Shown here one piece after another: positions 1-10,379 of a stretch of 64,000 bases of DNA. The notes below the pieces were generated by a model, which searched no databases, had not been told where the DNA came from, and saw nothing but the letters and a program-made list of their open reading frames with translations. Location of the stretch: assembly GCF_000340215.1 (NCBI RefSeq), contig NW_006921543.1:558001-622000 (forward strand). The letters run 5' to 3'. The DNA comes from Pseudocercospora fijiensis CIRAD86 (lineage: Eukaryota; Ascomycota; Dothideomycetes; Mycosphaerellales; Mycosphaerellaceae). Both the position numbers and the translations under genes were made by a program. Position 1 is the stretch's first letter. Each line of letters opens with the position of its first letter.

Positions 1-2
1 CA

Positions 3-329
3 TACGAGACTTACAATCAACATGGTGATTCGAGGAATATGTACAACGACTCTGTGGCATTGGCATTGCACGACCCGGAGACAGAGGTGGGTGTGACTCC
101 CGGTGCTGCGAAGAGACTGCAGAAAGGCGCGTACTTCTACCCAATCATCCAGAGAACAGCAGTCAGGCCGAAGCGACCTGTCATGGCCCGCAGGGCATTT
201 GAGGAAGAGCAGAAGATTGACCAGATTAACGTCATGATCGGTGAACCAAGTGAGGGCGTACAGGCAGCACAGATGGAGAAACGAGCAGAGTGTGACCCAG
301 CGTTACGGACGGCGGAAGTTGCAGGATGA
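3..329 (+). CDS. 3' end of Paf1-like RNA polymerase II elongation factor (partial)
   Basis: The frame is open from base 3, so the 5' part lies outside the window and the ATG at 39 is internal. The visible 108 residues include YETYNQ, SVALALHDPE and KGAYFYPIIQRTAVRPKRP, which recall the conserved C-terminal half of fungal Paf1. Paf1 is the scaffold of the Paf1 complex, which travels with RNA polymerase II and supports H2B ubiquitination and H3K4/K36 methylation in the nucleus. An acidic, Glu-rich stretch follows, as expected in that family. The stop is at 327-329. The identification is from remembered motif pattern only; another nuclear protein is possible. Confidence 0.6.
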   Translation, partial: YETYNQHGDSRNMYNDSVALALHDPETEVGVTPGAAKRLQKGAYFYPIIQRTAVRPKRPVMARRAFEEEQKIDQINVMIGEPSEGVQAAQMEKRAECDPALRTAEVAG

Positions 330-1305
330 AGAACGTACGAGGGTGGAATCATGGAATAATTGCCGAGCATTCAAGTCAGTCATGCGTCTATGGGCGAGGC
401 AAGCTTTGAACTAGAGATGGGTACGGCCAAGCGAGCGCCACTCAATGAGCGTCGGGGCAAGACTCTATCTGCGCGTTTGTAGCTCTTCCATAGCTTGAGA
501 GCAGGCCTCGTTTGAAAGGAGATACTGACAGGCGCTAGGCGCACGCCAAGAGACTGAAAAAAGGGTCAGCCGGCCGCGAGACGGCAGGTAGGAGGGAAGA
601 GAAAGGGGAAAGTGGCAGAGCTTGTGGCAGGATGAGAACAGACCTAGATATCAGACGGGAATCCATCCTTCACAAGCACGAGCCAGTCTTGGCGGCCCGG
701 CTTCGGCCTCAGGCATCAGGTGAGATGCGGCCGAAGCGCGTTATCATTTATGTGAAGTTGTGAACTTCTTCCACCTCCGACTGTCAGCGTGACTTAGACA
801 AGCCTGACCACGGAGGTGTGAAGAGGCACTCACGGCCGGTACTGCTTCGTTCGTTGTATCACACCTAGAGCTTGCGAGGCGGAGTTCGCATGAAGAGCCG
901 CTTGGTCGAGCTACGCTACGATACTGCGATAGGCGGCAGACGGCACTTTGTGCAGCTCTGCGCTGCTCTGCTCTTCTCCGCACCCAATTGCAGGCGGATG
1001 TGCAGCATGGAAGTACAGCCAATTGAATGATTGCATTCGACTAAGCTTCACGAGACACACGTGAACACGAGCAGCGCGACCAGAGAACGACGACGACACT
1101 CTTCGTGCATCCTGGTAGTTCTAAAGAAAGCAGCGCCGCGCCGCCGCAGAAACACGTCTTCCCGCGCAGAAACACCAACAACTCCAAGCGATTAGCAGTA
1201 GCTCGGTAGCAGCAGCACCACCACCACCCCCAGCACCACCACCGCCGCCGCCAGCAGAACCACTAACACCGCGCATCTGGTCCGACTCGGCTCCCAGACC
1301 GCAAG
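330..1305. other. Intergenic region with 5'UTR microsatellite
   Basis: This lies between the Paf1-like stop and the next ATG on the same strand. Small reading frames on both strands start at non-ATG codons or lack any recognisable feature. The last 110 bases before 1306 are a low-complexity CAG/CAC/CCG run, probably 5'UTR of the next gene. Confidence 0.6.
1198..1266. repeat. Imperfect trinucleotide repeat (CAG/CAC/CCG)
   Basis: The stretch mixes GCAGCAGCACCACCACC with CACCACCACCGCCGCCGCC just before the ATG at 1306. It is compositionally biased, probably transcribed 5' leader, and not part of a reading frame I can support. Confidence 0.7.
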
Positions 1306-3141
1306 ATGCCTTGTTTCAAAGGCCTTGCGGTCAGCATCCACACCCCCGATGGCCCCATTGCAGAGCACTCCATCCAGAGGCAGACGCGCGCCAACCGCAT
1401 ATCTGCCTACATACCCGTCCCGCCAGCAAAAGTCCCTCCCGGCGGCGGCAAGCCTGAGCAGTCTACCTTTGCCATATCCATCACCCTTCTGACGCCAGGA
1501 CTGAACGTGCCATACTCCACACCCAAACCCACCCCAGACGACCCATACCCACGACCGAGAATAGTCGGTGGCCTTCCCGGCTATGGCAATGAGCGAGGAA
1601 AGTACCAGCCTTCCGTCCCACCATACATTCCGCGGACAGCCAATCCCAACGAGACTATTGCGGCCTACATTTACTTTGACGGCCGAGTAAAAGAGGAAGT
1701 TGCGACGCTCCTGAGGAGGGGCGAAGAGACGTGGGTGAACTCGCGTTGGGTCAGTGTGCCTGAGTCAGAAGGTGGTGGTCTGGCAGAACGCGAATTCTTG
1801 TTCAGAGAAGTCGGCCTGGAGCGATGGCTGAACGGGCTCGATCTTCAAGGCAGCAACAAGGAAAAGGAGGAGCGAATCGCGCGGCGCCAGCGACGACTGG
1901 AGAAGAAGCGCCGGAAACACAAGGAGCAGAGCATGGACGATAGCGACAACGATGCTGGGAAAGAGTCCAAGACTCCTGCGCGAAATGGCGTGCTCCGATA
2001 TGGTGGAGAGGACGGCTCTCCAGTGGAAGATCTACCTGCTGAGGACGCCTTGTTCTCCTCCGACTCGGATTCGGAGGATGAGCCGCCGCAACCAGAAGCC
2101 GCAGGACAGATCAAGGTGGCTCTCTTTCGAGTTCTGGCAAGCGGCGAGATCAAGAGAGGAGAATACTCGCCACAATTTGACGCGCACGACGACGATATGG
2201 AAGGTGGCGGTGATGGCGGCGACGATGATGTTGACCATACCACGAGCTTCGCCAAACCCAAGACACTTGACCCAAAAACTATCAGCACGCAGACAGTGAC
2301 TGGTCTGGATCCACCAGAATCGCCGTACGCCGTCTTCACATTCTTCTACCGAGGCGAGAAGCAGCTTAAGAAGATGGGCATCGTGAATGACCCCGAAAAG
2401 CAGAAAGCCCAGCAGAGCAGTCGAAGAAAGTCTTCTGGACCAGACTTCTCCAAATTCGGTCCATTGAAGTCTGAAGGCACTGTTGGCTTCTCTGGCTATC
2501 GGGATCCTGCCAATGGAAAGCGCAAATCAAATGCGAAGGACAACGATGTGGACGCCATGGACAGCGATGCCGACGACGAAGACGAGCAAAGACTTCCTGA
2601 TGATCCCGACGATGAGGGCGATATAAAGCAAGAGAACGGCAACACCCACCTGTCTCCAGAAGACGCGAAGCGTACCAATGAGGTCGCTGAGGGTGTGCAG
2701 AAGATTAAGGTAGGCGACACCGCAGATCGTTTGACGTGATATGCTAATTCCTCCTTCCAGCTCAAGAGACAGCACTCCGCGGAGCCACTCAGCGAGAGCA
2801 GTGCCACCCGTAAATCGCCACATCTGAAGAACGAGGAGTCGCCGACCGCTGGTACTCCTCAGTCTGTCAATTCTGTGGCGGCCAATGCAGGCACGCCACC
2901 TGAAGGCCTTACGCCTTTGCCTGTAGAAATCAGTGATGCTGTTGCTAGCCCCTTCAAGCGCCAGCGAGCGAGTCTGCCGGGTGTCAGCGGCAGCCTCTTT
3001 ACCAGCGAAGCGGGCTTCTTGCCTTCGTCGTCCTTATCGAACCCAGCGATCAAGCCGGACGATAGCCAACGAGCTGCCAGTACACCCGACATTAAAGCCA
3101 CAACAGCAGCGAAGCAGGAAGACTCTGATGAAGAGTTGTAA
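1306..3141 (+). CDS. DUF7918-type conserved fungal protein, probably nuclear
   Basis: There are two exons, 1306-2709 and 2761-3141, giving 594 aa. The 51-bp intron has donor GTAGGC, branch TGCTAAT and acceptor TTCCAG; without it the frame stops at 2739. The N-terminal 170 residues begin MPCFKGLAVSIHTPDGPIAE and include an IAAYIYFDGR strand. With the later PYAVFTFFYRGEKQLKKMGI segment near residue 340, this is the layout of the fungal DUF7918 fold. The rest is disordered and charged: a Lys/Arg-rich segment near 190-210 (RRQRRLEKKRRKHKEQ) and several Asp/Glu tracts. This suggests a nuclear, possibly chromatin-associated protein, but the molecular role is unknown. The start follows a GC-rich leader and fits the conserved N-terminus. 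Confidence 0.8.
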
Positions 3142-4419
3142 CTGCGGTGCCTCATCTCATTGCCAGAGACACGTCTGCCAACACTTGTTGATCGGTGGTT
3201 AATACTCTGCTTTGGTAGCCATCCGAACGATAGCGTCTTCGCGGCGAACATAGTCGCCATGTCGAGACCGCAGCCGGCGATTATCATCGCCCTCAAGCAT
3301 ACTTTCTCGAAGCAAAGCAGCAAATTCATTCTCGATCAAGACATTTTCCGCGGATGTGAATGGCACTATCGGCGTATGCCTTGAGGACGAAAATTGAATT
3401 AGCTCTCACCGGCTCACACGCGCTTGTATCGCCCTCATCTTTTTGTGTCATGTTGCATGTTAGCGTTGGGCAGGCGGAAGATCTGACAAGGGGACAAGGG
3501 AGAGGTCGTGAAGAATCAGGATAATGGGCGAAGTCGCCATAGATCGCGTGCTTGTGCTATACATGGAAAGATGCGAAGGCATAAGAGGCAGCTTCTTGTA
3601 TGCGCAGAGAGCTTGGTGCAGATGCCGCTCTCCACTGTTTGTATGTACTACTCACTCCGAAGAGGCGCCTGCTGATGTGCAGATGAATTAAATGGAAAAT
3701 GTCGCATCGACAGCTCCTTTACGAGCAGCTGTTCCACGCTCGTACAGCGGTTGCTCTGGCATCTGCTTGGTCGCAAGGAAGCTTGAAGACTAGGAGCATT
3801 CACAGCACTGCGAGATGTAGCCGCAATGGCACGCGCACCCGCTGAACCGTCGCAGATATCATGCTTGAGCATGACCATTCTTGCGTCCGGTTGGAAGGAG
3901 ACGATAGATCGCCTTGTTTGGTGCCACGGCCCACATAAACACAATGATGCCGGGCCCGACCAAACGAAGCATCCTAGACCCCCGACCTCTGACCTCCATC
4001 ACTAGCTGTTTATCCTTCTTTCTTCCTGAATCCTCTTCATCTTCGCAATTTCCGATCGGGACGGAGAAGCCATCATGCCGCGGGGCCTTCCACTTACTCA
4101 CGCACAGCGTGAACTCGCCGCTTTTCGATTAAGAGGTCGGGCGACTGCTATCGCCACCGACGCAGGCATCGTCAGTGTTGCCCTACAAATTGTTGAAAAA
4201 GGCTCATTGACAGCAGGCCGGCGATCATGATAGTGAGATCGCACACACAACCAGGCTGCTCGATGCCCACTCTTCACCCACCAGATTGTCACTGTCGCTG
4301 AATCGGACTCTACCGTAACAAGAAAGCATAAGGGTTTTCGTATCGAGACGAGCTAATTTCGAACAGTTCCTCAACCAAGAAACGCCATCAACGATGCAAT
4401 CCGAGTCCGGTATTCGATC
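3142..4419. other. Convergent intergenic region
   Basis: This holds the 3' ends of the DUF7918-like gene (+) and the RING gene (-). Only short overlapping frames occur, without domains or signal sequences. I see no RNA gene. Confidence 0.55.
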
Positions 4420-5259
4420 TCACAACACCATGTCCCCCGTCCACGACAATGTGCATATCGCCGTAGTCAGGCGATAGACAGCCCTGAGCCGGATTCTCAC
4501 AATCCCACACGAAAAGAAAAATATCATCACAACCTGCACAGCTGCCAACCCAAACTTTCCATCCCGAGATCCATCCACAGCGTCATCTGCGTCCTGAACA
4601 TGGCCTGCAATCTCCGCTCTAACACCACGAGTGTAGAACCAGAGAGCTGCAGCTGTCCCAAGGAGCTTGGCGAGTGGTTCATGAGGTTCTGCACCGAGGT
4701 ACAAACTTTCAAGAATGAGTGCAACCTCAAGGATGAGCTCTAGGAGAGCGCCATAGGCATAGAATTTCATGAAAAATCGACTGGTGTTCACGAGTGACTT
4801 GAGGATGTAGAAGAGCGGGCCTCGAGTGTAGAGTTGGGTTCGACAGAGGGGGCAGTGGCTCAGGCGCTGTAGCATGATGTGGAGACAATCGTGGCAGAAA
4901 GAGTGGCCGCATGGAAGGTGACGGGGATCTGTTGATAGTCAGTCGGTCAGGTCTCTCACATGGGCGTGGTACGAACTCTCGAAGGCGTCGCGACAGATTC
5001 CGCACAGTTCATCCTGATCGAGGCTCGTCGACGGTGGCAAAGATGAGAGCAAAGCCGCCTTCGTCGGAAGTTTTCGTTGTTTGGAGAGGAAATTTGGATG
5101 GCGTAGAGCTGCGAGTAGCAGGAGGACCGAGAATGCTGTCGCTGCTGGAGCTGTTGCGCACACGGAGAATAGGATGAGATGCTCGACATAGTAGAGGACA
5201 AGCGAAGGTTCGAGTCGACCGCGGAGGTAGTCAATGAGAGCCTCCCAGAGTTCGTTCAT
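4420..5259 (-). CDS. RING-finger transmembrane protein B (probable E3 ligase)
   Basis: Exons are 5259-4977 and 4928-4420 on the minus strand, giving 263 aa. The 48-bp intron (donor GTTCGT, CTGAC branch, acceptor CAACAG) is inferred because it joins the two halves of one RING finger. Residues 18-52 are a long hydrophobic stretch, probably one or two membrane helices. The RING has CGIC at 86-89, then C101-G-H103, C106, C109 and CPLC at 120-123, a C3HC4 zinc ligand set. Further hydrophobic segments follow (ALLELILEVALILESLYLG and AAVQVVMIFFFSCGIV), so the RING sits between membrane segments. Its likely role is ubiquitin transfer at an internal membrane; the substrate is unknown. It is the tandem paralogue of the gene at 5600-6453. 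Confidence 0.75.
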
Positions 5260-5599
5260 GTTGGGGACTGCTTAGTGATGGTAGCGTTGGTTGGAGGAGC
5301 AGAGGTGCGTGTGCTAGGACGACTCTTGTGAGAAGCTCGGTCATGCTGGATGGCGCAAGGAGACAGTTGGCGTGCTTATCAATTCGCGATAGCTAAATTT
5401 TCTGCCTGAAACGCCTAGCTCGCAACTGACACTGCTGTAAGTGAATGAGCTGAGACTGTCTCGCCTTGAGGCAAGACAGGCCTTCGAAGTCTGACTGGCC
5501 TTTGAGATGACCAAGACTGCTGCGCTCCACGTTTCAACATCCATCGAAGCCATACTTTCTGAGCCATTATTCACATCCTTCGCTAACCGGGCTCATGCC
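5260..5599. other. Spacer between the two RING genes
   Basis: About 340 bp upstream of RING gene B and downstream of RING gene A, presumably the promoter of B. A 77-aa minus-strand frame here is not supported by composition or homology. Confidence 0.5.
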
Positions 5600-6453
5600 T
5601 CAGTGTCCACTTCCTGCATAGTACTGCCTCCATATGCTCAGTGTCGTTGATGTAAATAACTTTTGAATGTAGTAAAACATTATGGAAATCATCACGAAGT
5701 CCATGACTACCCTGATGGTGATTTCCGAGAGCAAGGTTATATCGTTCCACGCCTGCAGGTCATCTTCCATTTGCTTGAACCTCTGGGCCGCGGCGGATGT
5801 CATGTGACCTTCGAAAAAAACGCTGGCGTAGAAAATGAGCAGGCACTGCTTCAGGCTTGCGATGCCCAGTAGCCACAGCAACAGACATACAACGCCCACG
5901 ACCCGACTGGCGTGGTGCAAGATGGTCCAGAAAGACTCGTTTGCCCTCAATAACGACAACAGGGCAAGGGACAGCGCGGTGCGAGCGACAATTTGCTGCC
6001 CGCAGCGAGGGCATGCGGTGGCGTGCTCCAGAAGTGACTGGAGGCAGTTTCTGCACAGAATATGACTGCAAGGCAGTTGCGCTATGTGGATGTCAGTCAT
6101 GCCATAAATCACTGACACCCGGGCAAACCTTGACTGTTGTCGCTGCAGTTAACGCATGTCTTGTCGCTGTGAACGGTTGCGGGAGCGAGAACGTGTGTAA
6201 GAAGGGTGCGGAATTCCGTAGACCGGCTGCTCTTCAGGAGTGCGCTCTTGCTTGGAAGCTCGGGCTCCGTGACCATCACGTTGTAGAATTGGGAAGCTGC
6301 GTGGACGACGAAGCCCGCGTACCAAGCCTTGACCGAGATGAATCTCGAAGTGAGCAGAAGCACCAAGCTCACGTATTTGCATATCAGCGCAGGGAGCGTG
6401 GGTGGTCTCCTTCCGGCGCCGCTTTCTCCAGTGGGTGCAGCGGGCGGCGCCAT
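5600..6453 (-). CDS. RING-finger transmembrane protein A (probable E3 ligase)
   Basis: Exons are 6453-6129 and 6081-5600, giving 268 aa. The 47-bp intron has donor GTTTGC, CTGAC branch and acceptor CACATAG, and interrupts the RING exactly as the intron of its neighbour does. The RING is CVNC at 100-103, C113-S-H115, C118, C121 and CPRC at 132-135. Hydrophobic segments lie near 22-36 (ICKYVSLVLLL) and after the RING (VVGVVCLLLWLLGIASL, VVMDFVMISIMFYYI). An in-frame TGA just upstream supports the ATG at 6453. The same layout as the 4420-5259 gene, on the same strand, indicates a tandem duplication followed by strong divergence. The function is inferred from the domain only. Confidence 0.75.
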
Positions 6454-6657
6454 CTTTCAGGCTTTGCGCAAGAGGCAGGACGGGCGAACTGAAGGAGTGG
6501 TACGTCAGGTGCTCAGGCACTGGTCAGAGGGTGTAGTGTCGCGGAGAAGATCGGCCGGTCGTGCGATGTTACATGGCCAGTGAAGGGCTCAACGAAGCGG
6601 AGCGGAGCGTTGTGGAAGACGTTGTGGCGCCGTCAGCGCCTCTTTCCTTACGCGCTG

Positions 6658-7110
6658 TTAGTGACGCACTCTGGCAAGAACCTCACGTCGCTTCTTCACG
6701 AGCTCTAAACTGCTCCTTCAAACGTCCACAGCGAATTTCCAGTCATTGTCCCTCCTGCTCGACGTCTTCTATATCGACATTCACCGCAGCTCACCAGGTT
6801 CTTGCAGGTAGCAGACGCCCATGAGTAGTAGCACCGTCAGGAGACAAGCGGCGTTTCTCTCCATTGCCCAAGGAATCGCAGCTTGAAGTGTCAAAAGTGC
6901 GTGTTCAAGGCGAGGGAAGTGCTGAACGGGGGTGGCCAGTTCGGCATAGTCCGTGCGCAACTCCGCCTCGAGTGAGTGAATCTTGATAAAATCCACCTGT
7001 GACGCCGTTGTTTATCCTCGTCGCCTTGAGCACGGTATTGATCAGGCTCCATGTCCAGGCAAGGCAGACACATGGCACCTAATCCTATAGCTTTTGCATA
7101 TGCTACCCAT
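6658..7110 (-). CDS. Possible small three-exon membrane protein
   Basis: Proposed exons are 7110-7072, 6996-6795 and 6704-6658, giving 95 aa. The introns of 75 and 90 bp keep frame and have GT/AG ends; the second donor is a good GTGAGC. The product would carry an amphipathic segment (VDFIKIHSLEAEL), one hydrophobic helix (NAACLLTVLLLMGVCYL) and a basic tail (VKKRREVLARVRH), like a tail-anchored protein. No family is recognised and the first exon is very short. The model rests only on splice signals and hydrophobicity. Confidence 0.25.
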
Positions 7111-7163
7111 CGTGCGCCGCGTTTGGCCTTGGTGTAAGTTGTGCAGAGCAATATAATTCCTCC

Positions 7164-7679
7164 TCACTTCTGCTTGGAAGCTTGCCACTTCTGCATCTCT
7201 TCATCGGTCCACACAGCTTTCATCCTCTCCGGAAAGTCATCGGGCAATCCTGTGTCGCCCTTCGCCTGTCCCTTCAACATGAGCTTCACCGTCCCAGCTT
7301 TAGTCTTGTCCAGCAGCCCAAGCCCAGCACCTGTCCGCTTGTCCATCAACCACCGCTCTGCCCCAATAGAAACATCGTAATCTTCTCTTATCGAGTTTCC
7401 CATCACGTTGCATGGGAAGCTTGGCACGTATAACACGTTCCGTAGGGTGATCTTGGAGTTCTTCGGACCTTTGTTCCGTTTTGCTGCCTCCCCATAGAGC
7501 TTTCTCACTTCGAGCTCGACAGAACCAATGCCCTCGACCACTGCGCTACCATTGTCGCTAATGATCTCGGAGGTGATGGGCGAGAAGCTGGTGAACCAGT
7601 CGCGGTGGTTGGCAATATGCACGTTCGATTCGAAGGACCAGACCCAGTCGATGTTGTAGGCCGAATCTGTAGGTGGCAT
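7164..7679 (-). CDS. Domesticated Ty1/copia (TNT-like) protease-fold protein
   Basis: A single exon of 171 aa from the ATG at 7679. The segment WVWSFESNVHIANHRDWF, then SPITSEI, VEGIGSVELEV and LRNVLYVPSFPCNVMG, follow the order of the retroviral-like aspartic protease region of copia Pol (beta-barrel of the TNT1-94 type). The catalytic D-S/T-G triad expected near the start is replaced by S-F-E-S-N, so proteolysis is not expected. The frame is intact, has none of the RIP decay seen in the transposons of this window, and has no RT or integrase around it. That points to a host-adopted gene fragment. A short Lys-rich tail follows. The biological role is unknown. Confidence 0.65.
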   Translation of the reverse strand: MPPTDSAYNIDWVWSFESNVHIANHRDWFTSFSPITSEIISDNGSAVVEGIGSVELEVRKLYGEAAKRNKGPKNSKITLRNVLYVPSFPCNVMGNSIREDYDVSIGAERWLMDKRTGAGLGLLDKTKAGTVKLMLKGQAKGDTGLPDDFPERMKAVWTDEEMQKWQASKQK

Positions 7680-8151
7680 TGTGCTTGCAGTGCCGTGAAT
7701 ACTCGCTGAGCCTACTCGCTGCTCCTCCTCGTGACGACTGCCTACAACTCACTTTCAGAGAAGCTCTCAAGTTTCATGCAGCTCATGATGGCCAAGACGG
7801 GGAAGCACGGGAGGCGCTTGAGAAACTCAAATCAGATTCATTCCTCAACTATCAACTTTCACCTCTTTTGAATGCAATAGAGTCCGTCACGGCATCATCA
7901 GCTGCTCATTGCATTCGAGCGAAACCTAGTGCAAGAGGTGCCCCAGGTAGCCAGTACACCAGATGAGAGAGTACCCGAAAGACTTGCACATTGCCGGCAA
8001 ATACTTCATCCAGAAAACGCGCTACAGCATTTGCTGAGGGATAAGACTCTTGCCCTTCTGACTGACCTTCGCACGGCTTTTACCATATAGTTGGCCTTCT
8101 GACAATAGTGATCTAGTATCCTGATACACTCTTGCACCTCCAACAGCAAGA
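7680..8151. other. Divergent promoter region
   Basis: This lies between the TNT-like gene (-) and the dehydroquinase (+). A 97-codon plus-strand frame from 7673 begins with GTG and has no recognised motif, so I do not call it. Confidence 0.5.
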
Positions 8152-8610
8152 ATGGGCAAAGCCATACTGCTTATCAACGGACCAAACCTGAATCTTTTGG
8201 GCACGCGAGAGCCACACATTTACGGCAGTACCACATTGGCAGATGTACAGTCAGCAGCAGTCAAGCAGGCAGAAGATCTCGGTATCACACTTCACGACTT
8301 CCAGTCAAATCACGAGGGAGCCATCATCGACCGCATACACGAGGCACGAGGCAATGTCGATTTCGTAGTCATCAATCCTGGAGCTTTGACGCACACCTCA
8401 GTCGCCCTGAGAGATGCGCTGCTCGGCTGCGATTTGCCATTCGTGGAGATTCACGTCACAAACGTCCATGCTCGTGAGCCTTTTCGACATCACAGCTACT
8501 TGAGCGACAAGGCTGTGGCGGTCATCTGCGGATTGGGTGTGTACGGCTATCGAGCAGCAATTGAATTTGCTTCTCAGCAGATCGAAAAGAAAGCTGCTTT
8601 GAAGCCCTGA
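8152..8610 (+). CDS. Type II 3-dehydroquinate dehydratase (catabolic)
   Basis: A single exon of 152 aa, the normal length of the small type II enzyme. It interconverts 3-dehydroquinate and 3-dehydroshikimate. Visible motifs are [13 protein letters not shown] (10-21), the catalytic Tyr24 in HIYGS, QSNHEG (51-56), [17 protein letters not shown] around Asn75 and His81, and [21 protein letters not shown] with His101 and Arg108. All active-site residues are present. In ascomycetes anabolic dehydroquinase is part of the AROM pentafunctional protein. A free type II enzyme therefore usually serves quinate catabolism (the qutE/qa-2 type). A ring-cleavage dioxygenase lies 375 bp downstream on the same strand. 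Confidence 0.95.
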   Translation: MGKAILLINGPNLNLLGTREPHIYGSTTLADVQSAAVKQAEDLGITLHDFQSNHEGAIIDRIHEARGNVDFVVINPGALTHTSVALRDALLGCDLPFVEIHVTNVHAREPFRHHSYLSDKAVAVICGLGVYGYRAAIEFASQQIEKKAALKP

Positions 8611-8985
8611 TCGTCATTACGGAAATCGGCTTCTTCAATTATGAGCAACGGGATTCACTGAGATCATTAGCTTCGTAATGACGTCTGTCTTGGATTCTCT
8701 GCTGATGTCGGACCGGTTTCAGTTATTGTATGCAGGCCAGGCTGGTGAAAACAACAGCAACAACACGATCAGCCGAGAGAAGCTCCCGCGCGGCAGTTGC
8801 GGGAACCCAATTTCGAGTTTCAAAGCATGGCGGGGTCCATTCCGTGACCAACGACGTCCAATGTTTTAACAAAAGACAGCTCGTGAGACGGCAAGCCTGC
8901 GCTGCTATCCAGTTGTTCAGGTCCATACACAAAATAACTTGTTTTGGACTTCTTCATCTTCCAATCCCTCTTTCAACATTCCGCC
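8611..8985. other. Intergenic, promoter of the dioxygenase gene
   Basis: 375 bp between two plus-strand catabolic genes. No conserved site is recognised with confidence. Confidence 0.5.
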
Positions 8986-10097
8986 ATGGATGCTTCACAA
9001 GTGGACGTCCCTCCTCTCAAGGATCTCACCATTGACAACATCACAGACAATGTCAAGCTAATCAACTCGAGATGCCCAAATCCACGATTGAAATACATAC
9101 TAGAACGAATAGTACAACACCTCCACGACTTCGCAAGAGAAACTCGTCTCAGTCATGAAGAATGGATGACAGGTCTACTCTTTCTCACATCAGTTGGCCA
9201 GATCTGCACCGATGTCAGACAGGTTCGTGAAGATAGAATTCAAATTACGTCAAACAGTTCATGCTAACCTGCACCAGGAGTTTATCCTCCTCTCCGACAT
9301 CCTCGGCCTCTCCCTCCTCGTCGACTCAATCGATCACCCCAAACCCCCCTCCAGCACCGAAGGCACAGTCCTCGGTCCTTTCCACTCGCACGAAGCCGAG
9401 ACGCAACCAAATGGCTCCATCATAGCCCATGACCCCGACGGCGAACCCTGTCTCGTCGTATGCACAATAAAAGACACCGCGGGCAAGCCGATCGAAGGCG
9501 TAAAGATCGATATTTGGGAAACAGACTCCAAAGGCTTCTACGATGTACAATACCCGGGTCGTGAAGGACCCGATCAAAGAGCAGTGATGCATTCTGACAA
9601 GGATGGGGTATTTTGGTTCAACGCCATCACGCCTGTGCCTTACCCGATTTCTCATGATGGACCTGTGGGGAAATTGTTGGTGCAGTTGAAGAGGCATTGT
9701 TACAGGCCTAGTCATATGCATTTCATGTTTGAGAAGGAGGGTTATGATCATTTGATAACGTGAGTTGTTGGGGATTTGGCAAAGTCGTGATGTTGTTGTA
9801 TTCTCATGCTGATTATATTTCTGCAGAGCTCTTTACCTACGCGGCGACCCTTACGAGACGTCCGATGCGGTCTTTGGTGTGAAAGAGAGTTTGCTCATTG
9901 ATTTGAAGACGGTCTCGGAAGAGCATGTGAAGGAATATGGTGTGAAGGCTGGGACGAGTTTGATCACGTACGATTTCGTGCTTGTGACGGATGAGGAGTC
10001 GAGAAAACTACGAGAAAAGAATGCGATGGATGCTATGAAGGAGCTTGGCATCAAGGCAAAGCTTTGGAATGGATTGCCTGTGCCGGACGTAGACTGA
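8986..10097 (+). CDS. Intradiol ring-cleavage dioxygenase (hydroxyquinol/catechol 1,2-type)
   Basis: Exons are 8986-9222, 9278-9759 and 9827-10097, giving 329 aa. The introns of 55 and 67 bp have GT/AG ends, with CTAAC at the first branch point. The N-terminal 100 residues match the intradiol dioxygenase N domain, and the core has GTVLGPFHS, GKPIEGVKIDIWETDSKGFYD and CYRPSHMHFMF. Likely Fe(III) ligands are Tyr167, Tyr201, His225 and His227; the 24-residue Tyr-His spacing and the HxH agree with catechol 1,2-dioxygenases. The enzyme opens a catechol-type ring between the hydroxyls, feeding the 3-oxoadipate route. Hydroxyquinol is a plausible substrate given the fungal context, but substrate choice cannot be read from the sequence. 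It is probably co-regulated with the dehydroquinase. Confidence 0.9.
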
Positions 10098-10379
10098 GTA
10101 CGTACAGTACAGTAAGTGACTCCAGACTTCTCATGGAGCGAGATCAAAAAGCGTGTTGGTTCGTCTATCGGTGTTACTAGGTCCGAACAATGAATGTCAC
10201 TTGAGATGCTATAGCCAAAAGATTGCGCTGCTATCTTACCAGGTGCGTCGCCGGATCCGGAAAGACAAAGCGCTCGACTGCAGCGCTCGCTCTGTTCGAC
10301 AAAGAGTACACCCTTCGCATTTTTGCACTACAGCCAGGCTGTTCATTCTCTGTAATCTTCTTAATCACTATTCGAAACC

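Noticed and set aside
1845..2339. Long minus-strand ORF inside the DUF7918-like gene
   Set aside because: It is a Ser/Cys-rich shadow of the opposite strand's charged coding sequence.
7673..7966. 97-codon plus-strand frame upstream of the dehydroquinase
   Set aside because: It begins with GTG, has no domain and overlaps the promoter of the TNT-like gene.
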